DNA of 35,104 nucleotides from Planctomycetota bacterium (GTDB taxonomy: Bacteria; Planctomycetota; J058; JAJDCP01): contig JAJDCP010000145.1 of assembly GCA_029260765.1 (NCBI GenBank), forward strand, positions 1 to 35,104. Reading direction: 5' to 3'. Shown here piece by piece: positions 23,025-30,877 of the stretch (position 1 is its first letter; every line of letters starts with the position of its first letter). The position numbers and the translations under genes were made by a program. Under the pieces are notes generated by a model. That model saw only the letters and a program-made list of their open reading frames with translations. It made no database searches and had not been told where the DNA came from.

Positions 23025-24040
23025 CCGCACGTACTTTTGGGTACAGCCAGATCAGGCCGTAAGACCGCCGACCGAGTCGCTGCGTCAGGCGGTGTCCTCC
23101 GAGTCGGGCGGCGCTCAGCGGAGCAGCGTCAAGCTCCGCCGGACGGACCGGCCCTCGCGCCCGTCAGCGTCCGTACTCGCGATCCATTGCAGGGCCACGC
23201 TGAAGAGCATCCGATCTTCCTGCATTGCGGGCTCGATCGGGGCGATGAAGAAAGTCGTGAGATTCGGTGGCTCTGACGACGTGTGCGGGTTTCGGATGGG
23301 TGAGGTCGTGCAGGTTGATGCGGTGGCTGGGACGGATCCGATCCCGGTCTGGAATCCGCCTCCCTGGCCGGATCCGAGCCCGAGACCGACCCCGTTCCCG
23401 TTCTCGTTCCCGACCCCGAAGGGCCGAGAACCGTGGGGACCGAAGATCGTGAAGACAGTGAAGACCGAGGACCGTGGTTGGCGTTCGATCGCGATGTGAC
23501 TGCAGGCATCGGTGCTGATGCCAACGATCGCCTCCCAGGGTCTTTGGCCTTCGCTGGTCGGTCTGTCCTGGCAGCCAGTCTCGAATGCGCAGCGCCGTTG
23601 TCTTGGCGCTCGGGGGCTGGCTCGCACTATGCAGTCGACCTGGCCGTAGACCCAAACGGCTTCGAGACCACCGACATGCGTGGCGAGCGGCGAAGCCCTT
23701 CCCACACGTGAGCATTTGGGTTGTAGTCACGGCGCAAACATCACGTGGCACAATCATCGGCCGATGTGTCGTTCACTACAGGGTCGAGTCAGGCGAGTTC
23801 AAGCTTGGTTGCCGGTTCCACTGGTGGAATCAGTAGCAATTCAGAAAACGGGCGGAAGGGTGGTTCTGGAAACCAATCGTAAAGTACTGGTGCTTGTGTT
23901 CTTGGGGCTGTTGTATCGTTCGTGCCCTATCACCGCTGCGTTCTTCAAGGTTGGAGATCGACAGGGGCCGTTGATCTTCCCAAGAAGCACTCACGAGCCT
24001 CTCTACATGCCGTTCAGGTTTGGTCAATGCCTTCGGACTG
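23025..24040. other. Non-coding DNA with a short low-complexity tract
   Basis: About 1 kb without a convincing gene. At about 23350-23425 the plus strand repeats CCGA, CCCG and TTCCCG units (encoding Arg-Ser or Pro-Asp type dipeptides in different frames), followed by a GAAGAC/GTGAAGAC stretch. A minus-strand frame of 196 codons (23115-23705) crosses it but has no ribosome binding site and no family match. It may be the decayed remains of an older gene. Confidence 0.5.
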
Positions 24041-24164
24041 CTGAGAACCGCCTGTAGCGTCGGTCTATGACCGACGAGATGATCGATCCATATGGTGAAC
24101 CCAGAACCTCTGGATGCAACCTCTGCCAGTGCTACCTCCGGCGCTCTCAGAGGCTGTCTCAGGG
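24041..24164 (+). repeat. Long dispersed repeat, family B, copy 1
   Basis: This stretch matches 34959-35086 closely along its first 80 bases, including CTGTAGCGTCGGTCTA, GACCGACGAGATGATCGA and TATGGTGAACCCAGAAC. It contains a perfect stem GTCGGTC-TAT-GACCGAC (24059-24075). The ends diverge into shorter motifs shared with the copies near 33.1 kb. It is non-coding. Confidence 0.88.
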
Positions 24165-24360
24165 AACGTCTGGAGGCGTGGGATTGATTCCTGAGGGCAA
24201 CCTCCGGTTCCTGCGACTCGGGGAGGAAAACCGACTTTTCTCTTTGTAGGGGAGGGGTTTACCCCCTCCCGCGGGCGGGGGTAAACCCCGCCCCTACATG
24301 ACAAGCCAAAGCGATTGTATGGCGGAATCGTGTTCCCTGAGACAGCCACTCTCAGAGCGC
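24141..24360. repeat. 220-bp segment bounded by inverted repeats
   Basis: The left end (24141-24170, containing GGCTGTCTCAGGGAAC) and the right end (24331-24360, containing GTTCCCTGAGACAGCC) are near-perfect inverted copies of about 28 bases. Between them lies a family A palindrome. The layout is that of a small non-autonomous, MITE-like element or a large RNA hairpin. It encodes no protein. Confidence 0.65.
24246..24297. repeat. Dispersed palindromic repeat, family A, copy 2
   Basis: A compact copy: GTAGGGGAGGGGTTTAC, an 18-base centre, then GTAAACCCCGCCCCTAC. Upstream, CCGACTTTTCTCTTT is nearly repeated before copy 3 (CCGACTTTTTTCTTT, 24402-24416), so the repeat unit includes this flank. 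Confidence 0.88.
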
Positions 24361-24416
24361 CGCTACAGAAGACGGCTGCATGCGGCAGCAGGTGGGGAAG
24401 CCCGACTTTTTTCTTT

Positions 24417-24474
24417 GTAGGGGAGGGGTTTACACCTCGAGGACTCGGACGCTTCGCTCTCCCGAGAGAGCGAG
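24417..24474. repeat. Dispersed palindromic repeat, family A, truncated copy 3
   Basis: It carries the left arm GTAGGGGAGGGGTTTAC and the central CTCGGACGCTTCGCTC found in copy 1, but not the right arm. It ends about 30 bases before the stop of the second FGE kinase. Confidence 0.85.
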
Positions 24475-24488
24475 GCAATTCAAACCCA

Positions 24489-24505
24489 GAGTGTCCGAAA
24501 CACTC
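24489..24505 (-). terminator. Probable terminator of the second FGE kinase
   Basis: On the minus strand GAGTGT and ACACTC form a stem closed by a TTCGG loop, directly after the stop codon, followed by a T-rich stretch (TGGGTTTGAATT). It is weak by stem length but well placed. Confidence 0.45.
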
Positions 24506-24506
24506 G

Positions 24507-27347
24507 CTACTCCACCGGCATCGAACGCGCAATCCGGAAGCCGATGAAACCATTGCCCATCCCAGGCTGGACACGGCTGCGGTAGGCCGACATGCAGCGC
24601 TGCGCATCGTGCTGCCAGCTGCCGCCGCGCAACACGCGGTTGTCGCCGGTCTGCGGGCCGAGAGGGTCGGTGGCGCGGACGGGGTAGTCTCCATACCAGT
24701 CGCCGCACCACTCCCAGACGTTGCCATGCATATCGAACAGGCCCCACGGGTTCGCAGGGTGGCTGCCCACAGGAACCGGGCCGCTGTCCGCGGGTTGCGA
24801 GAAACACGCCTGGGCCTCGGAGAGCGCGTCCCCGACCGCGTAGCGGGTCTGTGTTCCCGCCCGGCAGGCGTATTCCCATTCCGCCTCGCTCGGCAGCCGG
24901 TAGCCTGATCGGTCCAGACCGAGAAAGCGCACCTGCTCCGGGCCGTCGATGGCGTAGGCCGGCTCGAGGCCGTCGAGCTCGGAGAGCCGGTTGCAGAAGC
25001 GCACGGCGTCGAACCAGCTGAGGCTCTCTACCGGGGCGTCCTCGCCGTTTGCCGCGAACTCCGAAGGTTCGGCCCCCATCACACGCCGGTACTCGGCCTG
25101 GGTCACTTCGGTGCTTTTCAGATAGAAGTTCCGGCTCAGCACCACGTCGTGGGGCGCGTGGGCGGGAAAGGCATCGCTGCCCATCGCGAAGCGGCCCGCC
25201 GGCACCAGCACGAAGCGCATCGCCAGGTCGTTCTCGATCGCGCTGGGCAGGCCCGCCTCGTGACCGGCCTCGGACTGCGCAGGGGGAGGCGTCCACCAGG
25301 CCTCGATGGCGCGTGCGCCGCGCGGTTCCGGATCGGGCCGCTGCACATCCAGCGCATGGAAGGTCTTGTGTCCCGCCCGGTCTGTGAGCTGCAGCTCGAT
25401 GCTCTGCTGCCCCGCATCGGCAAGCTGGACTTCCAGCGAGCTGCCGCTCAGCTCCTGGCGTGCGAGCCCCTCTGCTTCGACGTGGGCGAGCGGCTCGTCG
25501 GCGAGCAGGCAGACGCGGATCGAGCTGCCCAGTGCCTCAGCCGTGGCCTCGAGCACGCCCGCTGCCTGGCTGTCCACGCTCCCGAGCAACGTGGAGCGTG
25601 CGCGGTTCCCGGCCAGGTCGACAGCTTCGACCACCAGGGTCCAGGGTCCATCTTCGGCAATCGACAGTTGCTTGGGATAGCGACCATCGGCGCGCAACGG
25701 TTCGAGCTCTCCGGCGATGCTCAGCGAGGCGAGTTGCGGATCGTGAACCTCTATCAGAATCTCTGGGCTGCGGGAATCGAACACAAAGTCCCGTTCCAGA
25801 CCGACGATCTTGACCTGTGGCGGTGTGCCATCGACGTTCACGATCAGGGTCGCCACGCCCAGGTTGCCTGCCTGATCCCAGGCCTCGGCCGTGATCAGCT
25901 TGGCAGTGCTCTCGCTCAACAGATCGAGCTCGGCGAGGTACTGCCCCGTCTGCGCATCCTTCCTGGCGAGCAGCCCCGCCACCCGGACCGACTCGGCGGC
26001 GTCGACCTCGAGGGTGAAACGGATGCGGCCGGGCTGCAGCCAGCTCTGCTCGGCGGGGTCGGTGAACGCGAGCTGGGGCGGCGTGTTGTCCGCAGCGACA
26101 GGCTCGGGCTCGTCGTCGATAGCAGGCCCTGAGCTCGAAACGGGCCCCGTCAGGGAATCGGCCGGGAGGGTGCTCTGCGAGATTTCGGGCGAGCCGTTGG
26201 GGTCGTCTTGTTTGTCGACCAGCCAGCCTTGTCGCTCGGCGACCAGGTAGAGGCCGCCGCACAGCCCCAGCAGCAAGACCAGCACGCCGAGCAGCAGACC
26301 GATCCTGCCGCGCTTTCCCGCGCCCCTCCCGAGCACTGCCTGCTGGTAGTTGTGCGCCAGCTCCTGGCAGCTGTCAAAGCGCTTGCCGGGATCGGGATCC
26401 AAGGCTCGCTGCAGCACCCGGGCCACGGCGATGGGCAAGTGGGGGCAGGCCTTGTGCACGTCGAGCTTCGTTTCCTGCTTGAGCATCAGGATCTTGATGG
26501 GGTTGTCCGCGCGGAAAGGCAGGCTTCCAACCAGCATCCGGTACAGGATCGTCGCCAGTGAGTATTGGTCGACCGCGCCGCCCACCTCGCTCCCCGCTGC
26601 TTGCTCTGGTGCCATGTAGTGGGGCGAGCCGGCCATCATGCCGGTCTTGGTCAAGGCGCTCTGCTCGCCCATCGCCTTGGCGATGCCGAAATCCGCCAGG
26701 TAGGTGCGGCCCTCCTGGTCCAGAAGGATGTTGCCCGGCTTGATGTCCCGATGCACGATCCCGTGGCGGTGCAGGGCGTCCAGCGCGTCGGCGACCTGAG
26801 GCAGCCAGTCCAACAACGATTCCGGGCTTACGGGATGCTCGGCATCGCCCAGAAATTGCTCGAGCGTTCCCCCGTCGAGGTATTCGAGCACGACATACGG
26901 CAGCGCCTCGAGGTACCCGCAGTCCAACGCCCGCACCACACCAGGATGGTGGGCGCTGACCATGGTCTTGAGCTCGCGCTGGAAGCGCTCCGCGAAGCGG
27001 GGGTCGGCCATCAATGCCGCGTGAGGGAACTTGACGACCACCTTGCGCTGCATCCGGGTGTCCTCGGCCAGGTACACGCTTCCCATGCCCCCCTGGCCCA
27101 CCATCTCCAACAGCTGATAACGTTGCTCGAGCAGATGCCCGATCAGGTGTTGGCCGACGCTGGGGATGGCGCGGCTGCTGAGCCCCGCGCCGGTCTCGGC
27201 GCCACTCAGCGTTCCGGGAGCGGACCCGGGGCGGTAGGGGTTCGGGGTCGCGCCACTGGGAGTAGGCTCCCCGGCGAGCGCCGCGCCACAGCCCGAGCAG
27301 AAGCGCGCGTGGCTGGGGTTGGTGTAACCGCAGGAATAGCATTTCAT
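24507..27347 (-). CDS. Transmembrane Ser/Thr kinase with one FGE/SUMF-type domain
   Basis: 946 residues with the same plan as the triple-domain kinase. The zinc ribbon is CxxC at 3-6 and 17-20. The kinase spans about 75-340, with GQGGMG (84-89), VVVK (Lys106), HRDIKPGN (Asp201) and DFG (219-221). The single transmembrane helix is at about 349-370. Ig-like beta segments (about 410-680) with AWDQAGNLGVATLIV and AVDLAGNRARS follow. The single FGE domain covers about 709-943 (YRLPSEAEWEYACRAG, NPWGLFDMHGNVWEWCGDW, VLRGGSWQHDAQRC). As in the paralogue, only one of the two catalytic cysteines of true FGE is kept. The extracytoplasmic domain is therefore a likely sensor for the cytoplasmic kinase. 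It is divergent from the lipoprotein/SGNH operon across 50 bases. Confidence 0.92.
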   Translation of the reverse strand: MKCYSCGYTNPSHARFCSGCGAALAGEPTPSGATPNPYRPGSAPGTLSGAETGAGLSSRAIPSVGQHLIGHLLEQRYQLLEMVGQGGMGSVYLAEDTRMQRKVVVKFPHAALMADPRFAERFQRELKTMVSAHHPGVVRALDCGYLEALPYVVLEYLDGGTLEQFLGDAEHPVSPESLLDWLPQVADALDALHRHGIVHRDIKPGNILLDQEGRTYLADFGIAKAMGEQSALTKTGMMAGSPHYMAPEQAAGSEVGGAVDQYSLATILYRMLVGSLPFRADNPIKILMLKQETKLDVHKACPHLPIAVARVLQRALDPDPGKRFDSCQELAHNYQQAVLGRGAGKRGRIGLLLGVLVLLLGLCGGLYLVAERQGWLVDKQDDPNGSPEISQSTLPADSLTGPVSSSGPAIDDEPEPVAADNTPPQLAFTDPAEQSWLQPGRIRFTLEVDAAESVRVAGLLARKDAQTGQYLAELDLLSESTAKLITAEAWDQAGNLGVATLIVNVDGTPPQVKIVGLERDFVFDSRSPEILIEVHDPQLASLSIAGELEPLRADGRYPKQLSIAEDGPWTLVVEAVDLAGNRARSTLLGSVDSQAAGVLEATAEALGSSIRVCLLADEPLAHVEAEGLARQELSGSSLEVQLADAGQQSIELQLTDRAGHKTFHALDVQRPDPEPRGARAIEAWWTPPPAQSEAGHEAGLPSAIENDLAMRFVLVPAGRFAMGSDAFPAHAPHDVVLSRNFYLKSTEVTQAEYRRVMGAEPSEFAANGEDAPVESLSWFDAVRFCNRLSELDGLEPAYAIDGPEQVRFLGLDRSGYRLPSEAEWEYACRAGTQTRYAVGDALSEAQACFSQPADSGPVPVGSHPANPWGLFDMHGNVWEWCGDWYGDYPVRATDPLGPQTGDNRVLRGGSWQHDAQRCMSAYRSRVQPGMGNGFIGFRIARSMPVE

Positions 27348-27397
27348 TGCAGCCTCAGCTACGCTATCGGGGACGCTCGAGTATAGCAGAGGAACAG

Positions 27398-29392
27398 ATG
27401 GGCAGGCGCATGGAGCTTTCGGGCAGGGGGAGTCTGCTTCCCCGGCTACCCCGGATCACGGCTCGAGGTTTCTGCTTGCTGCTGCTGTTGTCGTGGACCT
27501 TGCTGGTCACTGCGTGTGTCGAGCCCAGCTATGACAGTGGCTACAACTCGGGCGCTGGTTGGGGCGAGGAAGACGAGAGCGACGAGGCTGGCTACAACAC
27601 CAGCGCCGACTACCGGCTGTCTGGCGTTCTCGAGCCTGGAGACCGGCAGCTCGCCAGCGGAGAGTGGGAAGACAGCTACCGGATCTCGGTCGAGTCGTGG
27701 GATACCGTCGAGCTCTGGGTCGAGGCGGACTTTGACAGTTATCTGATCATCAAGCTTCCCTGGCAGGAAAGCCAACTCGACGATGATGACAGCGGCGGAG
27801 GCCTGACCGCCCGGGTAAGCTTTGTCGCTGAGGGGACAGGCTACGTAGAGGTGCTGGTGACCACGGCCGGAGTCGGCGAGCAGGGCTCCTACACTCTCTG
27901 CGTCAGAGGGGCGACCAGGCCTGGGGTGCTCGCGCGCCTGGACACGACCATGACGGGCGAGCTTGCGGCGGGCGACCGCAGCTACGGCACGGGGGAGTGG
28001 GTCGACGACTACTCGCTGGAGATTCCCGCAAATACCGACGTGCGCGTGACCATGCGCTCCAGCGATATCGATGCGTTTTTGTCGGTAAGCGGTCCGGACG
28101 GCACCAGCTTCGGTGACGATGACGGAGGCGGGGGCAGCGATGCTCAGGCCATCTTGAGCGCGGATGAGGCGGGCGTCTGGCGCATCGGAGCCACCAGCTA
28201 CGGAGCCGAGGATGGCGGCAGCTACAGCATCTCCTTCATGGGCCCCGATGGCGAGGAGCCCGGGACAGGGGAGCCGGAGACGCCACCAGAGCCCGATCCC
28301 CTCAGCGTCGACGAGTTGGAGGCGGAGAGCATCGCCGGTTCGCTCAGCGACCTCGATGAGCAACGCGAGAACGGCGCCTGGTCCGACACCTACCGCTTTG
28401 TTGTGCGCGACGGCCAGCCGGTTGTTCTCTGGATCGAGTCCGGCTTCGACAGCTATCTGATCGCCAGTGGTCCGATTCCTGAGCTCGTCAAACTCGACGA
28501 CGACGGGGGGGACGGCAACAACGCGCGCCTCGAGCTGCTGCCGTCCGCCGACGGCAGGCTCGAGGTCCAGGTGAGCGCCTATGAGGCGGGGGTCACAGGA
28601 GACTACAGGCTGTTCTTCCGCGACGCGGTCCTGTTGGCTGAGGCTCCGCCAGCCACGGTCGTGACGGTCGGAACCGAGCTGACGGGCGCCCTCGACGGAG
28701 CGGATGGCCAGGATCCAGAGGGCAAGTGGGTCGACGTCTTTGCGCTCGAGCTGGGCAGTGTGGCCAAGGTCCGCGTCACGTTGCGCTCGAGCGCATTCGA
28801 CGCCTATCTGGTCGCCACGACCCCCGACGGGTTGCGCCTGAGCGATGATGACGACGGGGGGGGGCATGATGCCGAGTTGATTCTCGATGCTGAGCTGGGC
28901 AACGCGTGGCACATCCAGGCGACGAGCTTCTCTACGCCCGCGATGGGCGCCTACTCGATCGCTTTCATGCCCGTAGTCGAGAAGCTGGCCGACAGCGCAG
29001 AGACTGTCGAAGAGGGCACGGAGGCGAAAGTCGAGGGCGACTCCGCGCCTCTCGAGCCGCTGGTGATCGCCGGTGAGCTCAACGCCGCGGACGACCTGCC
29101 CGGCTCGGCTCGCCGCAGCGACACCCACAGCTTCTCTGTGCGGGCAGGAGCGCCGGTCAGCGTCCGCGTCGAAGCGGACTTCGATGCCACCCTGATGGTC
29201 CGTGGGCCTGCCTGGGAGACCCGCGAGGATGACGACGACGGCAGCGGAAAAGGACGCGTGACGCGCATGGAGCTGCTGCCCGCGGACGACGGAACGCTGA
29301 TCATCGAGGTCCGCGCGACGCCTGGAACCTGGGATGAGGGCTCCTATGTCCTGCATGTGGGCAACGCGGCGCTCGTGACGCCGGAGCGCTGA
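27398..29392 (+). CDS. Lipoprotein with five pre-peptidase-like beta-sandwich repeats
   Basis: 664 residues. A lipoprotein signal ends at LLVTAC (Cys40), followed by a short acidic linker. Five repeats of about 95-100 residues follow, each of the form xGxL...W.DxY.....V.V..ES.FD.YL...GP....DDDGG...A.L......G...V...S......G.Y.L. They resemble bacterial pre-peptidase C-terminal domains. The repeats alternate in kind: 1, 3 and 5 share ES/EADFDSYL, and 2 and 4 share RSSxxDAxL with SISFM or SIAFM ends. Each has an acidic DDD(D)xGGG loop that may bind calcium. There is no enzymatic domain. The start at 27398 has AGAGGA before it. The gene overlaps the SGNH hydrolase start by one base. Confidence 0.82.
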   Translation: MGRRMELSGRGSLLPRLPRITARGFCLLLLLSWTLLVTACVEPSYDSGYNSGAGWGEEDESDEAGYNTSADYRLSGVLEPGDRQLASGEWEDSYRISVESWDTVELWVEADFDSYLIIKLPWQESQLDDDDSGGGLTARVSFVAEGTGYVEVLVTTAGVGEQGSYTLCVRGATRPGVLARLDTTMTGELAAGDRSYGTGEWVDDYSLEIPANTDVRVTMRSSDIDAFLSVSGPDGTSFGDDDGGGGSDAQAILSADEAGVWRIGATSYGAEDGGSYSISFMGPDGEEPGTGEPETPPEPDPLSVDELEAESIAGSLSDLDEQRENGAWSDTYRFVVRDGQPVVLWIESGFDSYLIASGPIPELVKLDDDGGDGNNARLELLPSADGRLEVQVSAYEAGVTGDYRLFFRDAVLLAEAPPATVVTVGTELTGALDGADGQDPEGKWVDVFALELGSVAKVRVTLRSSAFDAYLVATTPDGLRLSDDDDGGGHDAELILDAELGNAWHIQATSFSTPAMGAYSIAFMPVVEKLADSAETVEEGTEAKVEGDSAPLEPLVIAGELNAADDLPGSARRSDTHSFSVRAGAPVSVRVEADFDATLMVRGPAWETREDDDDGSGKGRVTRMELLPADDGTLIIEVRATPGTWDEGSYVLHVGNAALVTPER

Positions 29393-30642
29393 TGGAGGCG
29401 GACGCAGCCGGCACCCGTCCTCAGGAGCACCCTGCGCAGGCAGCGGGCTCTGCACGGCGTCTCTCCTGGCGGCGTCGGTGGCTGTTCCTCGCCGTGATCT
29501 GGTTGGGCTGCGAGCTGTTGGCGGGCTGCGGACTGTGGCTGTTGGGCGCACAGGAGCCGCTGGGACCTCCGTTCGGCTCTCTCTCGGAGCGTCACCGCAA
29601 GATCTTGCAGCGCTTCCTCGAAGGAGGCTCTTCCTACGCGATGCACAGCCCGGCATTGGGCTGGCTGCCTGCTCCCGGAAGTTCGTTCCGGCTCGGTCAG
29701 GTCAACAGCGAGGGGCTGCGCGGCGCCCGTGACTATAGTCCGCAGCCTGGGTCCGGGGAGTTCCGCCTGCTGGCCTTCGGTGACTCCTTCACCTGGAGCC
29801 ACGGGGTCAAGGATGCGCAGACCTGGCCCGCCCTGCTCGAGCAGACCCACCCACGGCTGGAGGTGTTGAACTACGGAGTGACGGGCTGGGGCCCCGATCA
29901 AGCCTTCTTGCGCTACCAGCACGAGGCACGGGGCAGGCAAGCCCGGGTGGTCTTGATCGGCGTGCTGTCGGAGAACATCGCGCGGGTGGTCAACCGCTTC
30001 CGGCCCTTCTACCTTCCCAGCGCGGCACTGCCTTTCGCCAAGCCGCGTTTCGAGCTGCGTGGTGGCGAGCTGCGGCTGCTTCCCAACCCGCTGCCCGAGC
30101 TCGATGATCTGCGCCGCCTGCTCGACTCCCCGCAGACCGTGCTGCCTGTGCTCGGGCGTGGGGATTTCTTCTATCAGCAAGCGTCTCCCTGGGGCGCAGC
30201 CCCCCTGCCGAGCCTGCGCGTGTTGTCGGGACTCTGGCACCGCGTGCTCGAGCCGCCCATCTACGATATGCAGCTCGGACGCAGCCTGTACCACACCGAC
30301 TCGGAGGCCTTTGCCATCCTCTGTGCGTTGCTCGAGAGCTTCGCCGCCATGGTGGTGGAGGACGGCGGGACCCCAGTCGTCATGATGTTTCCGACCTTGG
30401 AGGATCTGGTGCAGACCGAGATGGACGGCTCGACCAGCTACGGTCCCTTGCTCGAGCATCTGGCGGCACTCGGGATCGCGGTCTTCGATGCCGGGGGAAG
30501 TCTCTTGGAACACGGAGAAGGGCGGGTCGATCCTTTCTACCGGCCCCAGGACATGCACTTCTCGGTGCTCGGGAATCAAGTCGTTGCCGAGGCCCTGGCA
30601 GACTTCCTCGCGCGCCAGATCGAGGGCTTCCCGACCCCTTGA
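29392..30642 (+). CDS. Membrane-anchored SGNH/GDSL hydrolase family protein
   Basis: 416 residues with an N-terminal transmembrane anchor (about 29-51). The SGNH blocks are visible: FGDSFTWSHGV (Ser132 as nucleophile), NYGVTGWGPDQ (Asn160 and the nearby Gly), and DMHFSVLGNQVVAEAL near the C-terminus, carrying the Asp-His pair. Family members hydrolyse or transfer acyl groups on sugars and lipids, often modifying exopolysaccharide or peptidoglycan outside the cell. The start codon overlaps the preceding stop (TGATG), so translation is coupled to the five-repeat lipoprotein. The two probably act together at the cell surface, which is inference. The substrate is unknown. Confidence 0.85.
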   Translation: MEADAAGTRPQEHPAQAAGSARRLSWRRRWLFLAVIWLGCELLAGCGLWLLGAQEPLGPPFGSLSERHRKILQRFLEGGSSYAMHSPALGWLPAPGSSFRLGQVNSEGLRGARDYSPQPGSGEFRLLAFGDSFTWSHGVKDAQTWPALLEQTHPRLEVLNYGVTGWGPDQAFLRYQHEARGRQARVVLIGVLSENIARVVNRFRPFYLPSAALPFAKPRFELRGGELRLLPNPLPELDDLRRLLDSPQTVLPVLGRGDFFYQQASPWGAAPLPSLRVLSGLWHRVLEPPIYDMQLGRSLYHTDSEAFAILCALLESFAAMVVEDGGTPVVMMFPTLEDLVQTEMDGSTSYGPLLEHLAALGIAVFDAGGSLLEHGEGRVDPFYRPQDMHFSVLGNQVVAEALADFLARQIEGFPTP

Positions 30643-30809
30643 GCGGCGTTCCCTCTAGCAGCGTTCATGCGCTGTGCCGAGCCGTTTCCAGATCCTCGAT
30701 CCGGGTTCCAACCGCCACGCCAAGGGACTGCAGGTGTTGTCGGCCAAGGACATAAGCGCATCACGCGCTCGCCGCATGTACCGGTAGGCTCGGCATTCGA
30801 CACGGAGCG

Positions 30810-30838
30810 TTGAGCAAAATGTCTGAGGCAGGTACGCT
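30810..30838 (+). promoter_or_regulatory. Possible promoter of isocitrate dehydrogenase
   Basis: TTGAGC (30810-30815) and TACGCT (30833-30838) are 17 bases apart. The -35 box matches the consensus in four of six bases and the -10 in three. The ATG at 30878 lies about 40 bases downstream, with GAGGACACCC before it. The rest of the 30643-30877 gap shows no gene. Confidence 0.3.
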
Positions 30839-30877
30839 ACGGGCACTACATCTTGCCATGCGACACCGAGGACACCC

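Noticed and set aside
23115..23705. 196-codon minus-strand frame with a Gly/Asn-rich stretch
   Set aside because: No ribosome binding site or family match; the Gly/Asn run comes from low-complexity DNA that is open in several frames.
24041..24474. CRISPR array
   Set aside because: Repeats are few, of different lengths, palindromic and not regularly spaced; no cas gene is present.
24065..24727. 220-codon minus-strand frame over the repeat cluster
   Set aside because: Its repeated NPSPTK-type peptides are translations of the dispersed repeats, and its upstream half lies inside the second kinase.
27446..29656. 736-codon open frame on the minus strand, opposite the five-repeat lipoprotein and part of the SGNH hydrolase
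   Set aside because: Its translation has no family features or ribosome binding site and crosses two well-supported genes. In GC-rich DNA such antisense frames arise from codon bias.
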